Below, piece by piece: positions 17,742 to 27,218 of a DNA stretch of 64,000 bases (position 1 is its first letter; each line of letters begins with the position of its first letter). A program made the translations under genes and the position numbers. Under the pieces are notes generated by a model. It was given only the letters and a program-made list of their open reading frames with translations, did no database searches and was not told the DNA's origin. This DNA is from Streptomyces acidiscabies (GTDB lineage: Bacteria; Actinomycetota; Actinomycetes; Streptomycetales; Streptomycetaceae): NCBI RefSeq assembly GCF_020010905.1, contig NZ_JAGJBY010000001.1, forward strand, positions 1,756,001-1,820,000, read 5' to 3'.

Positions 17742-19208
17742 CTACCCCTTACGGGACTTGGGCACGGACACGTCCGGCGGCTCACCCAGCGCCTCCAGCG
17801 CGGCCCGTGCCCGGGGCGCCCACAGCGGCGAGAACCTCGGATTGATCCGCAGCGCGTCCTTCAGGTGCCTGCGCGCGGGCCCGTACTTCCCCAACTCCCG
17901 CTCGACCGCGCCCCGGTGGAACAGGTACGACGCGCTGCGCACCCCGCCGCCCTTCGTACCGTCCGTAGCGATCGACAGGTACCAGAGGGCCTTCTTGTGC
18001 TGCCCCGCCCGGTGCAGGGCCCACCCCAGCGCGTCCGCGACCGCGATGCCCGGCTGGCGGCGCCACTCGGCACGCAGCCGCGTCACCGCCGCCTCCGGGT
18101 CACCGTGATCGGCCTCGAACCGGCCGAGCAGCAGCTCGTTGTCGACCCCGGCCGCGCTGTCCTGGCGGATGCGGGCGCGCAGCAACTCGTACTCGGCGTG
18201 GGCCTGTTCGGCGAGGCCCAGCGACTCGTACAACTCGCCCAGCTCCAGGGCGTACTCGGGCAGCGGCTGGCCGGCGAGCGCGGACTTGTACGCGGCCAGG
18301 GCCTCCGCCGTACGGCCCAGCGCGGCCAGCGCCCTGCCCTCGCCGGCCTGCGCCGCCCGCTGGTCGGGGTCGAGGCGGACGGCCTCCTGGAAGTGGCGCA
18401 GCGCGTCGGGGAAGTCGCCGCGCTCCCAGGAGAGTTGACCGGCCTGCTCCAGCAACGCGGCCTGTTCGGCGGGGGAGTTCGCCTTCGCCGACGCGTCGTA
18501 CAGCACGGCCGCCGCGTCCTCGCGCCAGCCCCGGTCCCGGTACACCGCCGACGCCTTCGCCTGCGCGGCCGGACCCGAGTGCAGCTCCATGAGCTTCTCC
18601 AGCGTGGCGCGGGCCTTCTTGTAGTCGCCGAGGCCGGTGTACGCGTCGATCAGCGGGCCGTACGCCGTCCAGCGCTTCGGCGCCGCCTTCACCGCCGTCT
18701 CGCCCCACTCCTTGGCGCCCCGGAAGTCCCGGCGGGCGCTCGCGAGGGTGGCGAGACCGGTGAGGGCGTCGGGGGTGCGGGACGCGTGCAGGGAGGCGCG
18801 CAGGGCGTGTTCGGCCTTCGGGTAGTACACGGTTGCATCCGCGGTCCTGCGTCCCCGCTCGACGTACGCCGCGCCGAGCACGGCCCACGCGGGGGCGTCG
18901 CCCGGGTGGCGCCGTACGAACGCCTCGCGCTCGCCGATCAGCGCCGTCAGGTCCGGGAGGGCCGCGGCCATGCCGGTGGTGACGGCCGCGTGCGCCAGGG
19001 CGCCGGGCGCCGGGGCGGGGGCGCGGTGGACGGGGGCGGACTCGCCGGGGAGGAAGAGGAGCGCGCCGCCGGTGAGGGTGAGGGCGGCGGCGAGGGCGGT
19101 GAGGAGGCGGGGGTGGCGGCGGAGGGCGGGGAGTTGTGGGCTCTGCGGGGGCGGTGCGGCGTTTTCAGCAACGTTTTCTGTGCTGTTTCCCTGGGTTGTC
19201 CCGTGCAT
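17742..19208 (-). CDS. Membrane-anchored TPR protein
   Basis: 488 residues using ATG at 19208; an in-frame GTG at 19238 is possible. A single transmembrane segment (LLTALAAALTLTGGALLFL, about residues 35-53) follows a short polar N-terminus. The rest is predominantly tetratricopeptide repeats of about 34 residues, e.g. DAPAWAVLGAAYVERGR, TAYGPLIDAYTGLGDYKKARATLEKL, RGDFPDALRHFQEAVRLDPDQ, and a last copy GKYGPARRHLKDALRINPRFSPLW. TPR arrays act as protein-binding scaffolds; the partner is unknown. The fold should lie outside the membrane, probably extracytoplasmic. Confidence 0.8.
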   Translation of the reverse strand: MHGTTQGNSTENVAENAAPPPQSPQLPALRRHPRLLTALAAALTLTGGALLFLPGESAPVHRAPAPAPGALAHAAVTTGMAAALPDLTALIGEREAFVRRHPGDAPAWAVLGAAYVERGRRTADATVYYPKAEHALRASLHASRTPDALTGLATLASARRDFRGAKEWGETAVKAAPKRWTAYGPLIDAYTGLGDYKKARATLEKLMELHSGPAAQAKASAVYRDRGWREDAAAVLYDASAKANSPAEQAALLEQAGQLSWERGDFPDALRHFQEAVRLDPDQRAAQAGEGRALAALGRTAEALAAYKSALAGQPLPEYALELGELYESLGLAEQAHAEYELLRARIRQDSAAGVDNELLLGRFEADHGDPEAAVTRLRAEWRRQPGIAVADALGWALHRAGQHKKALWYLSIATDGTKGGGVRSASYLFHRGAVERELGKYGPARRHLKDALRINPRFSPLWAPRARAALEALGEPPDVSVPKSRKG

Positions 19209-19304
19209 GCGCTTACTGTGCGTCGATATGACGAGCACATCACGTCACCCGGTGGCTCGTGCGGTGGGGTTCACACCGATGGCCCCGGGTGCGAGGCTGT
19301 GATC

Positions 19305-20681
19305 ATGAGCCGTTCCCAAGGTCTCCTCGCCCGACTCCGCGACGGCCTCCCGGCCGAAGCGCTCCTCGCCGACCCCGACGTCACCACCTCTTACGCCAAC
19401 GACATGGCTAGTTTCTGTCCGGCGGGCACCCCTGCGGTCGTCGTACTGCCCCGGACCGTCGAGCAGGTCCAGCACGTGATGCGGGTCGCCACCGAGCTGG
19501 GGGTACCCGTAGTACCCCAGGGGGCCAGAACCGGACTCTCCGGCGGGGCCAACGCCTCCGAGGGGTGCGTGGTGCTCTCCCTCGTCAAGATGGACCGCAT
19601 CCTGGAGATCAGCCCGGTCGACCGGATCGCGGTGGTCGAACCGGGTGTCATCAACGCGACGCTCTCCCGCGCGGTCAACGAGCACGGGCTGTACTACCCG
19701 CCGGATCCCTCCAGTTGGGAGATGTGCACGATCGGCGGCAACATCGGCACGGCCTCCGGGGGACTGTGCTGCGTGAAGTACGGGGTCACCGCGGAGTACG
19801 TCCTCGGCCTCGACGTGGTCCTCGCGGACGGGCGGCTGCTGTCCACCGGACGGCGTACCGCCAAGGGGGTAGCCGGGTACGACCTGACGCGGCTGTTCGT
19901 CGGGTCGGAGGGGTCGCTCGGGGTGGTGGTGGGTGCCACCCTCGCGTTGAAGCCGCAGCCGCCCCAACAGCTGGTCCTGGCCGCCGAGTTCGCCTCGGCG
20001 CGGGCCGCCTGCGACGCGGTGTGCGCGATCATGGAGGGCGGGCACCTGCCGTCCCTCCTCGAACTCATGGACCGTACGACCGTCAAGGCGGTCAACGACC
20101 TCGCGCACATGGGGCTGCCGGAGACCACCGAGGCGCTGTTGATGTGCGCCTTCGACACCGCCGACCCGGCCGCCGACCTCGCCGCCGTGGGCGCGCTCTG
20201 CGAGGCCGCCGGCGCGACACAGGTCGTCCCCGCCGAGGACGCCGCCGAGTCCGAACTCCTCCTCCAGGCACGCCGATTGGCCCTCAACGCGCTGGAGGCG
20301 GTCAAGGGCACCACGATGATCGACGACGTCTGCGTACCCCGCTCCCGCCTCGCCGACATGCTCGAAGGCGTTGAGCGGATCGCCGAGGACCACAAGCTCA
20401 CCATCGGCGTCTGCGCCCACGCCGGGGACGGCAACACCCACCCCACCGTCTGCTTCGACGCCACCGACCCCGACGAGTCCCGCCGGGCCCGCGAGTCCTT
20501 CGACGCGATCATGGCCCTCGGCCTCGAACTCGGCGGGACCATCACGGGAGAACACGGGGTCGGCGTCCTCAAGAAGGAGTGGCTGGCACGGGAGTTGGGG
20601 CCCGTGGGCCTGGAGATGCAGCGGAAGATCAAGGAGGTCTTCGACCCGCAGGGGCTCCTGAACCCGGGGAAGCTGTTCTGA
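19305..20681 (+). CDS. FAD-linked oxidase (GlcD/D-lactate dehydrogenase-like)
   Basis: 458 residues from ATG at 19305. The PCMH-type FAD-binding domain contains VVPQGARTGLSGGAN (about 67-81), GLYYPPDPSS and CTIGGNIGTASGGLCCVKYG, then the FAD-oxidase C-terminal domain with GVCAHAGDGNTHPTVCFD and GEHGVGVLKKEWL. This is the profile of glycolate oxidase subunit GlcD and D-lactate or D-2-hydroxyacid dehydrogenases, which oxidise 2-hydroxyacids. No GlcE or GlcF partner is adjacent, so a single-subunit dehydrogenase is likely. Residues 63-69 are encoded by one of the GTAC-rich tracts (19503-19520). Confidence 0.88.
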   Translation: MSRSQGLLARLRDGLPAEALLADPDVTTSYANDMASFCPAGTPAVVVLPRTVEQVQHVMRVATELGVPVVPQGARTGLSGGANASEGCVVLSLVKMDRILEISPVDRIAVVEPGVINATLSRAVNEHGLYYPPDPSSWEMCTIGGNIGTASGGLCCVKYGVTAEYVLGLDVVLADGRLLSTGRRTAKGVAGYDLTRLFVGSEGSLGVVVGATLALKPQPPQQLVLAAEFASARAACDAVCAIMEGGHLPSLLELMDRTTVKAVNDLAHMGLPETTEALLMCAFDTADPAADLAAVGALCEAAGATQVVPAEDAAESELLLQARRLALNALEAVKGTTMIDDVCVPRSRLADMLEGVERIAEDHKLTIGVCAHAGDGNTHPTVCFDATDPDESRRARESFDAIMALGLELGGTITGEHGVGVLKKEWLARELGPVGLEMQRKIKEVFDPQGLLNPGKLF

Positions 20682-20719
20682 GGGTGACCTCCTGAGTACC
20701 CCGTAGGTCGTAACTCCGC

Positions 20720-21196
20720 TCACTCGCCGTCCTTCGACTCGTCCGACGGCCACGGGTCGCGCAGCCACAGATCGTCGGCCGGGGTGACCGCGAGCAGCTC
20801 GGCGAGGCCGTCGTCGAGGCCGAGCCGCTCGCCCTCAGAGCCCGGGGGTACCACCCGGAGGGTGCGCTCCAGCCAGGCGGAGACCTGGGCGGCGGGGGCT
20901 TCGAGGAGGGCGTCGCCGTCGGGGGAGCTGAGGGCCATCAGGACCACGCTGCGGCCGTCGACCTTCGTCGGCCAGACGCGGACGTCGCCGTGGCCGCAGG
21001 GCCGGAAGACGCCCTCCACGAGTAGTTCGCGGGCGAACGTCCAGTTGACCGGAACGCTGGAGTTGATGTGGAAGGTGACGTGGATCGCGAAGGGGTCGTC
21101 CGAGCGGTAGCTCAGCCGCGCCGGCACCGGGATGCTGCGCTCCGGCGACAGGATCAGCTTGAGTTCCAGCTCCCGCTCGACCACGGTGGGGTGCAT
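20720..21196 (-). CDS. ssgG: SsgA-like sporulation/cell-division protein
   Basis: 158 residues from ATG at 21196, preceded by GAGGAG. The sequence follows the SsgA-like (SALP) family: HPTVVERELELKLILSPERSIPVPARLSYRSDDPFAIHVTFHI, then VNWTFARELLVEGVFRPCGHGDVRVWP, then ALLEAPAAQVSAWLERTLRVVPPGSE. SALPs are restricted to sporulating actinomycetes and control septum placement and spore-wall synthesis. The acidic C-terminal tail (WLRDPWPSDESKDGE) is longer than in SsgA. From memory, the neighbouring FAD-oxidase gene matches the ssgG locus (SCO2924) of S. coelicolor, hence the symbol. Confidence 0.85.
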   Translation of the reverse strand: MHPTVVERELELKLILSPERSIPVPARLSYRSDDPFAIHVTFHINSSVPVNWTFARELLVEGVFRPCGHGDVRVWPTKVDGRSVVLMALSSPDGDALLEAPAAQVSAWLERTLRVVPPGSEGERLGLDDGLAELLAVTPADDLWLRDPWPSDESKDGE

Positions 21197-21423
21197 GTCC
21201 GTACTCCTCTCTCGGCGGCCCGGAGTGGGCCCGCGCGAGGAGAGAGCGGCTTCGCGGCGGAGCATTACGCGGGTTCGGAGAAAAATTTTCCGCGGGGGTG
21301 AGAACGGTGTGCGTACCGGTCCGCAATGAGACCGGTACGGACGGACTGGTGATGGGCCGCGCGCGGGTCTGATAGATGTGGTTGCCCCCAGCCCACCTCC
21401 GAGCAGATAGCGGGACGACGGAC

Positions 21424-22866
21424 ATGAGCGCCCCAACCCCGGCCCCCGGCGACGACAGGCCCCGCGAGGGCTACTACCCGGACCCGTCCATCCCCGGATA
21501 CGTCCGGTACTGGAACGGTGCTGCCTGGGTACCGGGCACCAGTCGACCGGCCCCGTCGGACGGCCGCCCGCTCACACCTCCGGCGGGCTCCGGCGGCCCG
21601 GCGCCCGCCGTGGAGGAGACCGGCCCCCACTTCTTCGACGAGGACCCCGAGCCCGCGTCCGCGTGGGCCGCCGACGCCGCCCGCCAGTCCGGCTTCGGCG
21701 GCGACCAGGACCGCCGTATCTCCTGGGGCTCCCCGCAGCCCGCCGACCCCCGCGCGCCCAGGGACCCCAGGGTCTCCGGGCAGTCCTCAGGTACTAGTAC
21801 TCCCGCCGGGCCACCCGCCGATCATGAGTCCGGTTCCGCCGGCGACCACGGCACGGTCACCTTCCGTGCGCCGGTCCCGCGCACGGGGGAGCAGCGGGGG
21901 AGCACGGGTTCCGCCGGGGGGACGACCCCGGGTACGGCACCGGCGCCCGCCGCGGCCAAGCCGGGGTTCGGCGCGGGGAAGGCGGCGGCTGCGCGGGCGG
22001 CGGCGCAGGGAGCCGGTGCGGGTGCTACGGGTACTACGGGTGGTACGACGACGTCCCGGCCCGGCGGCGTAGCTCCGGGGACCCCTGGTACCCCTCATAC
22101 TTCCGGCGGACCCGGCGCTCAGGGCGCCCCCGCCTTCCCGGCGTCCCCCAGTACCCCGGGTACCCCCAGTACCCCCACCCCCCGTCGTCCCCCCGGCATC
22201 TCGGTCCCCGCCCCGGCCTTCCCCCACGACACCGACGACTCCCCGTCCCCCGCCCCCGCGGGCGGCCCGCACTCCTGGGCGCAGCAGGTCCACCGGCTCG
22301 CCGCCGACGACCAGAACCAGCCCGTCACCCCGTGGCGCCCCCCGGTGGAGGACGTCTTCCAGGCCGCCGCCCGGCGCCAGGCCTCGGCCCGCCCCGCCGG
22401 CCTCGGCAAGCGCTTCGCCGCCCGCCTGGTCGACACCCTGGTCCTCGCGGCCGTCACCGGCGCGGCGGCGTTCCCCCTGGGTACTAAGGCCGTAGACCAC
22501 GTGAACGCGAAGATCGACGAGGCGAAGCTGTCGGGCCGTACGGTCACCGTCTGGCTCCTGGACGGCACGACCTCCGCCTACCTGGGCATCGTCCTCGCCG
22601 TCCTCCTGCTCTTCGGCGTCCTGTACGAGGCGCTGCCCACCGCGAAGTGGGGCCGCACCCTGGGCAAGAAGCTGTTCGGCCTGGAGGTGCGGGACATCGA
22701 GGGCGGCGAGCCCCCGAGCTTCGGCGCCGCGCTGCGCCGCTGGCTGGTCTACAGCGTCCCGGGGCTGCTGGCCGTCGGAGTCGTGGGCGTCGTCTGGGGC
22801 GTGTTCGACAAGCCATGGCGCCAGTGCTGGCACGACAAGGCCGCACATACGTTCGTGGCGGGATGA
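21424..22866 (+). CDS. RDD family membrane protein with DUF2510 domain
   Basis: 480 residues from ATG at 21424. A DUF2510-like motif (EGYYPDPSIPGYVRYWNGAAWVPGTS, about residues 15-40) is followed by about 250 residues of Pro/Thr/Gly-rich, presumably disordered linker, then an RDD domain (GLGKRFAARLVDTLVLAAVTGAAAFPLG, about 325 onward) with three to four transmembrane helices and WGRTLGKKLFGLEVRD. RDD proteins are small integral membrane proteins of mixed or unknown transport function. Several linker segments are encoded by GTACTAC/GTACCCC tracts (22020-22170), giving Val, Thr and Ser codons unusual for this genome. Confidence 0.85.
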   Translation: MSAPTPAPGDDRPREGYYPDPSIPGYVRYWNGAAWVPGTSRPAPSDGRPLTPPAGSGGPAPAVEETGPHFFDEDPEPASAWAADAARQSGFGGDQDRRISWGSPQPADPRAPRDPRVSGQSSGTSTPAGPPADHESGSAGDHGTVTFRAPVPRTGEQRGSTGSAGGTTPGTAPAPAAAKPGFGAGKAAAARAAAQGAGAGATGTTGGTTTSRPGGVAPGTPGTPHTSGGPGAQGAPAFPASPSTPGTPSTPTPRRPPGISVPAPAFPHDTDDSPSPAPAGGPHSWAQQVHRLAADDQNQPVTPWRPPVEDVFQAAARRQASARPAGLGKRFAARLVDTLVLAAVTGAAAFPLGTKAVDHVNAKIDEAKLSGRTVTVWLLDGTTSAYLGIVLAVLLLFGVLYEALPTAKWGRTLGKKLFGLEVRDIEGGEPPSFGAALRRWLVYSVPGLLAVGVVGVVWGVFDKPWRQCWHDKAAHTFVAG

Positions 22867-22955
22867 CCCCGTACCGCTCCAGGACTACCTGACTCGGTCC
22901 CTCGTACGGCCTCCCGCCGGATGCGGAGCCGGGCACTTCGCGGTGCACTCGGGCC

Positions 22956-23645
22956 ATGACCACCGAACCGCCCCCCGGCTCCGGCGGACAGCCACCGGAA
23001 GAAGACCCCTTCAGGAAGCAGCAGCCCCCCTCGTACGGCCAGTCACAGGGCGGCGACCCCTACGGGAACCCGTACGGAGGTCAGCAGCCTCCCCCGGGGT
23101 ACCCCTCAGGTACCCCCTACCAGGGGCCTCCCTACGGCAACGACCCCTACGGCAACGACCCCTACGGCGGCGCCCCGCCCGGCAACGACCCCCTCGCGGG
23201 CATGCCCCCGCTGGCCCCCAGCGGCAGGCGCACCCTCGCGAGGATCGTCGACATGATCCTCGTCGGCGCGGTCGTCGCCCTGCTCACCTGGGCGTTCCGC
23301 GTCAACGAGTACGACGTCAGCGGCGACGACGTGAACTTCGGCAAGTCGTTCTGGCAGTCACTCGTCGCCGCCGTCCTCTACATGGCGTACGACACGGTCC
23401 TGACCGCCCGCACCGGCCAGACCCTGGGCAAGAAGTGGCTCGGCATGCGGGTCGCCAACCTCGCCGACGGCACGAACCCCTCGATGCAGACGTCGCTCGC
23501 GCGGGCGGCCGTCCTGTGGATCCCGTTCGCGTTCTGCTGCGCCTGCGTGTGGACGCTGATCTCGGGCGGCTGGAGCTACTTCGACAGGCCCTACAAACAG
23601 GGCCTGCACGACAAGGCGGCGAAGACGGTCGTGGTGAGCGTCTAG
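22956..23645 (+). CDS. RDD family membrane protein
   Basis: 229 residues from ATG at 22956. A Pro/Gly/Tyr-rich N-terminal half contains the repeated GNDPYGNDPYGG motif. An RDD domain with three transmembrane helices follows (RRTLARIVDMILVGAVVALLTWAF, then SFWQSLVAAVLYMAYDTVLTARTGQTLGKKWLGMRV, then LWIPFAFCCACVWTLIS). It is a shorter paralogue of the preceding gene, 89 bases away on the same strand. A strong hairpin terminator follows 29 bases after the stop. Confidence 0.87.
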   Translation: MTTEPPPGSGGQPPEEDPFRKQQPPSYGQSQGGDPYGNPYGGQQPPPGYPSGTPYQGPPYGNDPYGNDPYGGAPPGNDPLAGMPPLAPSGRRTLARIVDMILVGAVVALLTWAFRVNEYDVSGDDVNFGKSFWQSLVAAVLYMAYDTVLTARTGQTLGKKWLGMRVANLADGTNPSMQTSLARAAVLWIPFAFCCACVWTLISGGWSYFDRPYKQGLHDKAAKTVVVSV

Positions 23646-23674
23646 CGCCCCGGCGTCAACTCGCCGCGCACACA

Positions 23675-23720
23675 GCACAGTAGAGGGCCCGAGTCTCTCA
23701 ACTCGGGCCCTCTACTGTGC
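23675..23720. terminator. Strong bidirectional terminator
   Basis: Perfect 20-base inverted repeat with arms 23675-23694 and 23701-23720 (core AGAGGGCCCGAGT / ACTCGGGCCCTCT) and a six-base loop CTCTCA. It sits between the RDD gene and the convergent small membrane protein gene, so it can serve both strands. Confidence 0.9.
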
Positions 23721-23766
23721 CGTACGGCAGGTGCGCCGTACAACGGGCGTCGCGGTGAAGGGAGTT

Positions 23767-24018
23767 CTAGGGTGCCACCGGCTCCTTCGCCGGGTGGTCG
23801 GCCGTGGAGCGGGCCACCACAGGGGAGGCGGCGCGCGCCGTGCGGGACGACCTGGCCGGGACCGTCATGGCGACGAGCAGGCCGAGGGCGAGGGCCGCGA
23901 CGGCGATCACCGCGACACCTGGACCCGAACTGGTCTCTGACAGCAGCAGCATGGCCAGCGTCGAAAGAATGACGGTGCAAGTACCGTACGTGAGCTGTGC
24001 GACAGTCGGACGAGGCAT
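23767..24018 (-). CDS. Small membrane protein, two transmembrane segments
   Basis: 83 residues from ATG at 24018. Two hydrophobic segments, TYGTCTVILSTLAMLLLSE (about 10-28) and GVAVIAVAALALGLLVAMTV (about 33-52), are followed by a basic/Ala-rich cytoplasmic tail. It belongs to a type of short membrane protein frequent in Streptomyces; no function is recognised. It is divergent from the secreted protease gene with about 370 bases between them. Confidence 0.6.
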   Translation of the reverse strand: MPRPTVAQLTYGTCTVILSTLAMLLLSETSSGPGVAVIAVAALALGLLVAMTVPARSSRTARAASPVVARSTADHPAKEPVAP

Positions 24019-24385
24019 GGCAATCGTGTCCTCGGATGCGGGGGAGATCTCGACTCTAATCGCGTGCATGCCCGAGCGGAACGAACGGTAAGCGTGACCT
24101 GACGCACGGGCTCGGAGCACAGGGGGCGCACGGAGTCATGGCAACAGGTGTTCGGGCCGGCGTGCGCGCCCGCGATGTGACAGTCATGTGTCCGCAATGC
24201 GAACCCCGGCTTCTAATAGTGCACATTCCATGGTCGAGTCAAGGTCTGTCTTTTCTGCTCAAGCAGTAGTCAAATGACGTCACTTGGCTATACACGCGTA
24301 TCCCCCGTGCGCAGGTCCGGCATGTCCTATGTCATGCCCATGTCATCCACTGTGCGGGTCGGTACGTGCAGGGGAGGACAATCAA
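24019..24385. promoter_or_regulatory. Long upstream region of secreted protease gene
   Basis: 367 bases without a convincing gene, noticeably A/T-richer than the window average around 24195-24300 (TTCTAATAGTGCACATTCC, GGCTATACAC). This is the usual look of a developmentally controlled extracellular-enzyme promoter; no exact regulator site can be named. GGGGAGG before the GTG at 24386 is the ribosome binding site. Confidence 0.4.
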
Positions 24386-26728
24386 GTGACCAGCAGATCC
24401 TGGACGTTCAGAACGGCCGCCACCGCGGTCGCCCTCGCGGCGGCCTCGGCCACGTTCTCGACGTTCGCCGTGGCTCAGGCGGCCGACAACGGCCCGTCGG
24501 CGGCCCCGGCGGTGGACCGGCACGACCCGCAACCCGCGGCGAGCAAGGAACACGACTTCGACGGCCCGCTCAGCAAGACGCAGGAGGCGCAGCGCGAAGA
24601 GGCCCTCAAGCAGGTGATATCCGGCGAGGCGGCGGTCAAGAACCGCGACGGCTCGAAGGTCGTCCAGCTGAAGGGCAAGAAGGGCGACAGCAAGTACGTC
24701 GAGCTGGGCCGCGAGAAGACCGACAAGATCTTCACGATCCTCGTCGAGTTCGGTGACCAGGTCGACCCGCGCTACGGCGGCACGGTCGGCCCGCTGCACA
24801 ACCAGATAGCCAAGCCCGACCCCGCCCTCGACAACTCGACGGCCTGGCAGGCCGATTACAACCGCGAGCACTTCCAGGACCTGTACTTCGGCAACGGCGA
24901 AGCCTCGGTGAAGAAGTACTACGAGAAGCAGTCCTCGGGCCGCTACTCGGTCGACGGCACCGTGCAGGACTGGGTCAAGGTCCCCTACAACGAGGCCCGT
25001 TACGGCTCCAACGACGCACCGCAGGGCGCCTGGTACGCCGTTCAGGACGGCGTCAACGCGTGGGTCGCCGGACAGAAGGCCGCTGGGGTCTCCGACGCGG
25101 TCATCAAGTCGACGCTCGCCGGTTACGACCAGTGGGACCGCTACGACTTCGACGGCGACGGGAACTTCAACGAACCCGACGGCTACATCGACCACTTCCA
25201 GATCGTGCACGCCGGCGAGGACGAGTCCGCGGGCGGCGGCGCGCAGGGCACCGACGCGATCTGGGCGCACCGCTGGTACGCCTTCTCCACCGACTCGGGC
25301 GTCACCGGCCCCGCGGACAACAAGCTCGGCGGCGCCCAGATCGGCGACACCGGCCTGTGGGTCGGCGACTACACGATCCAGCCCGAGAACGGCGGACTCG
25401 GCGTCTACGCCCACGAGTACGGCCACGACCTCGGCCTGCCGGACCACTACGACACCGCCGGCGGCGAGAACTCCACCGGCTTCTGGACGCTGATGTCGTC
25501 CGGCTCCTGGCTCGGCACCGGCAAGAACCAGATCGGTGACCTGCCCGGCGACATGAACGCCTGGGACAAGCTCCAACTGGGCTGGCTGGACTACGAGGTG
25601 GCCAAGGCGGGCGTCAAGTCGACGCACAAGCTGGGAGTTGCCGAGTACAACACGAAGAACCCGCAGGCCGTCGTCGTCCAACTGCCCGAGAAGCAGGTCA
25701 CGACGGAGGTCGTGCCGCCCGCCCAGGGCGCGACGCAGTGGTGGAGCGGCAGCGCCAACGACCTGCGCAACACCCTGACCCGCCCGGTCGACCTGACCGG
25801 CAAGTCCTCGGCCTCGCTGTCCCTGGACGCCTGGTGGGACACCGAGAAGGACTTCGACTACGCGTACGTCGAGGTCTCCACGGACGGCGGCGCGACGTAC
25901 ACCCCGGTCGACGGCACCCTCGCCGACGGCACCGCGATCCCGCGCGACGGCAGCGGCCGTCCGGCCCTCACGGGGTCGGTGGACGCCTACCAGAAGCTGA
26001 CGTTCCCGCTCGACGCGTACGCCGGCAAGAAGATCTCGCTGCGCTTCCGTTACCAGACGGACGGCGGCGTGGCCCTCAAGGGCTTCGCGGCCGACCAGAT
26101 CACTCTCAAGGCCGACGGGGCTACGGTCTTCGCGGACGACGCGGAGAGCGCGGACGCCGCGTGGACCGCGAGCGGCTTCTCCCGGATCGGCGCGTCCATC
26201 TCGGACAGCTACGCGCAGTACTACCTCGCCGAGAACCGCCAGTACGTGTCGTACGACAAGACCCTGAAGGTAGGCCCGTACAACTTCGGTTTCGCGGCGC
26301 CCAAGGACAAGTGGGTCGAGCACTACCCGTACCAGAACGGTCTGCTCATCTGGAAGTGGGACACCTCGCAGAAGGACAACAACACCAGTGCCCACCCGGG
26401 TGCCGGTCTGGTCCTTCCGGTGGACTCCCACCCCACCCCGCTGAAGTGGTCCGACGGCACTCTGATGCGCAACCGCATCCAGTCCTTCGACTCCACCTTC
26501 AGCTGGTACCCGACCGACGCGCTCACGCTGCACAAGGCGGGCGTCGCGACGAAGATCAAGGCCCGTCCGGGCGTCCCGGTCTTCGACGACGGCCGCTCCA
26601 GCTACTACGACGCGTCGACCCCGTTCGCCGGTGTCAAAATCACTGACACCAACACCTCCATCAAGATCGTCAGTGAGCCGCTGAGCGGCCGGACGGTCAC
26701 CGTGAAGGTTGGACCCTCGACGAAGTAG
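24386..26728 (+). CDS. Secreted M6 family metalloprotease (immune inhibitor A-like)
   Basis: 780 residues from GTG at 24386. A Sec signal peptide (RTAATAVALAAASATFSTFAVAQA) ends near residue 33. The zinc-binding motif HEYGH (His343-His347, catalytic Glu344) is followed by GLPDHYDTAGGENSTGFWTLMSSGSW, typical of peptidase M6/InhA. The propeptide covers roughly residues 34-110. The C-terminal half has immune-reject/MAM-like jelly-roll regions (DFDYAYVEVSTDGGATYTPVDG). It should be exported and degrade extracellular proteins, or process proteins during development. A hairpin terminator follows. Confidence 0.93.
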   Translation: MTSRSWTFRTAATAVALAAASATFSTFAVAQAADNGPSAAPAVDRHDPQPAASKEHDFDGPLSKTQEAQREEALKQVISGEAAVKNRDGSKVVQLKGKKGDSKYVELGREKTDKIFTILVEFGDQVDPRYGGTVGPLHNQIAKPDPALDNSTAWQADYNREHFQDLYFGNGEASVKKYYEKQSSGRYSVDGTVQDWVKVPYNEARYGSNDAPQGAWYAVQDGVNAWVAGQKAAGVSDAVIKSTLAGYDQWDRYDFDGDGNFNEPDGYIDHFQIVHAGEDESAGGGAQGTDAIWAHRWYAFSTDSGVTGPADNKLGGAQIGDTGLWVGDYTIQPENGGLGVYAHEYGHDLGLPDHYDTAGGENSTGFWTLMSSGSWLGTGKNQIGDLPGDMNAWDKLQLGWLDYEVAKAGVKSTHKLGVAEYNTKNPQAVVVQLPEKQVTTEVVPPAQGATQWWSGSANDLRNTLTRPVDLTGKSSASLSLDAWWDTEKDFDYAYVEVSTDGGATYTPVDGTLADGTAIPRDGSGRPALTGSVDAYQKLTFPLDAYAGKKISLRFRYQTDGGVALKGFAADQITLKADGATVFADDAESADAAWTASGFSRIGASISDSYAQYYLAENRQYVSYDKTLKVGPYNFGFAAPKDKWVEHYPYQNGLLIWKWDTSQKDNNTSAHPGAGLVLPVDSHPTPLKWSDGTLMRNRIQSFDSTFSWYPTDALTLHKAGVATKIKARPGVPVFDDGRSSYYDASTPFAGVKITDTNTSIKIVSEPLSGRTVTVKVGPSTK

Positions 26729-26754
26729 TCGGCGTCTTCGCAGGTCAGAAGCGT

Positions 26755-26788
26755 ATCGGCGGCAACCCCCTGGCGGGTTGCCGCCGAT
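26755..26788 (+). terminator. Terminator after M6 protease gene
   Basis: Perfect inverted repeat ATCGGCGGCAACCC (26755-26768) / GGGTTGCCGCCGAT (26775-26788) with a six-base loop, followed by CGTGTTT. Located 27 bases after the protease stop. Confidence 0.88.
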
Positions 26789-26849
26789 CGTGTTTAGGTG
26801 CCTCCTGTGGACCGCTTATTGACACCGACCCGCACGGGGGTATGACCGC

Positions 26850-27158
26850 ATGGCCACAGGAGGCTTCTCGAAGCTGCCCGGAGGCACCGTCGTGGTGGCC
26901 GTGAACCTGCCCAGCCCGGCCGTCGCGGACGCGGTCGTACGGGTCCTGGTCCACGCCGGGAACCGGGCCCGGGCCCTGACCCGGCTGCGCAACCTGGGGC
27001 TGCGCGCGGTGTACCTGAGAGGTAATGCCGCGCCCCCGACGCCGGACGAGATCACGGCCGTGCTCCACCATCCCGACGGGCTGATATGGCGGACCGCCGG
27101 GTCGATGGAGCTGTGGCATCCGATCAGGGCGCTGATGCGGGGGACGGTGGCGCGGTGA
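26850..27158 (+). CDS. Hypothetical protein
   Basis: 102 residues from ATG at 26850. It alternates hydrophobic strands and basic helices (TVVVAVNLPSPAVADAVVRVLVHAGNRARALTRLRNLGLRAVYLRGN), ending in WRTAGSMELWHPIRALMRG. No signal peptide, membrane segment or known motif is visible. Coding is supported by strong third-position G+C bias and isolation between a terminator and a convergent operon. Function unknown. Confidence 0.6.
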   Translation: MATGGFSKLPGGTVVVAVNLPSPAVADAVVRVLVHAGNRARALTRLRNLGLRAVYLRGNAAPPTPDEITAVLHHPDGLIWRTAGSMELWHPIRALMRGTVAR

Positions 27159-27176
27159 GGGTCGGGGTGGGGGTAG

Positions 27177-27186
27177 TAACCGGTTA
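27177..27186. promoter_or_regulatory. TAACCGGTTA palindrome
   Basis: A perfect 10-base palindrome lies in the 60-base gap between two convergent genes. The same core recurs, flanked as TGTAACCGGTTACA, at 39660-39673. It may be a regulator site or part of a transcription end; significance uncertain. Confidence 0.3.
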
Positions 27187-27218
27187 ATACCTGGGAGCTA
27201 CGGTCACTCTCGGCCCGG

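Noticed and set aside
22956..23200. Tandem repeats in RDD genes as a CRISPR or mobile element
   Set aside because: They are in-frame low-complexity codon repeats (GNDPYGNDPYGG), with no regular spacers.
24332..26533. 733-codon minus-strand frame opposite the M6 protease
   Set aside because: Composition is that of antisense DNA (Val/Arg/Leu/Gly), while the plus-strand gene has signal peptide and HEYGH.
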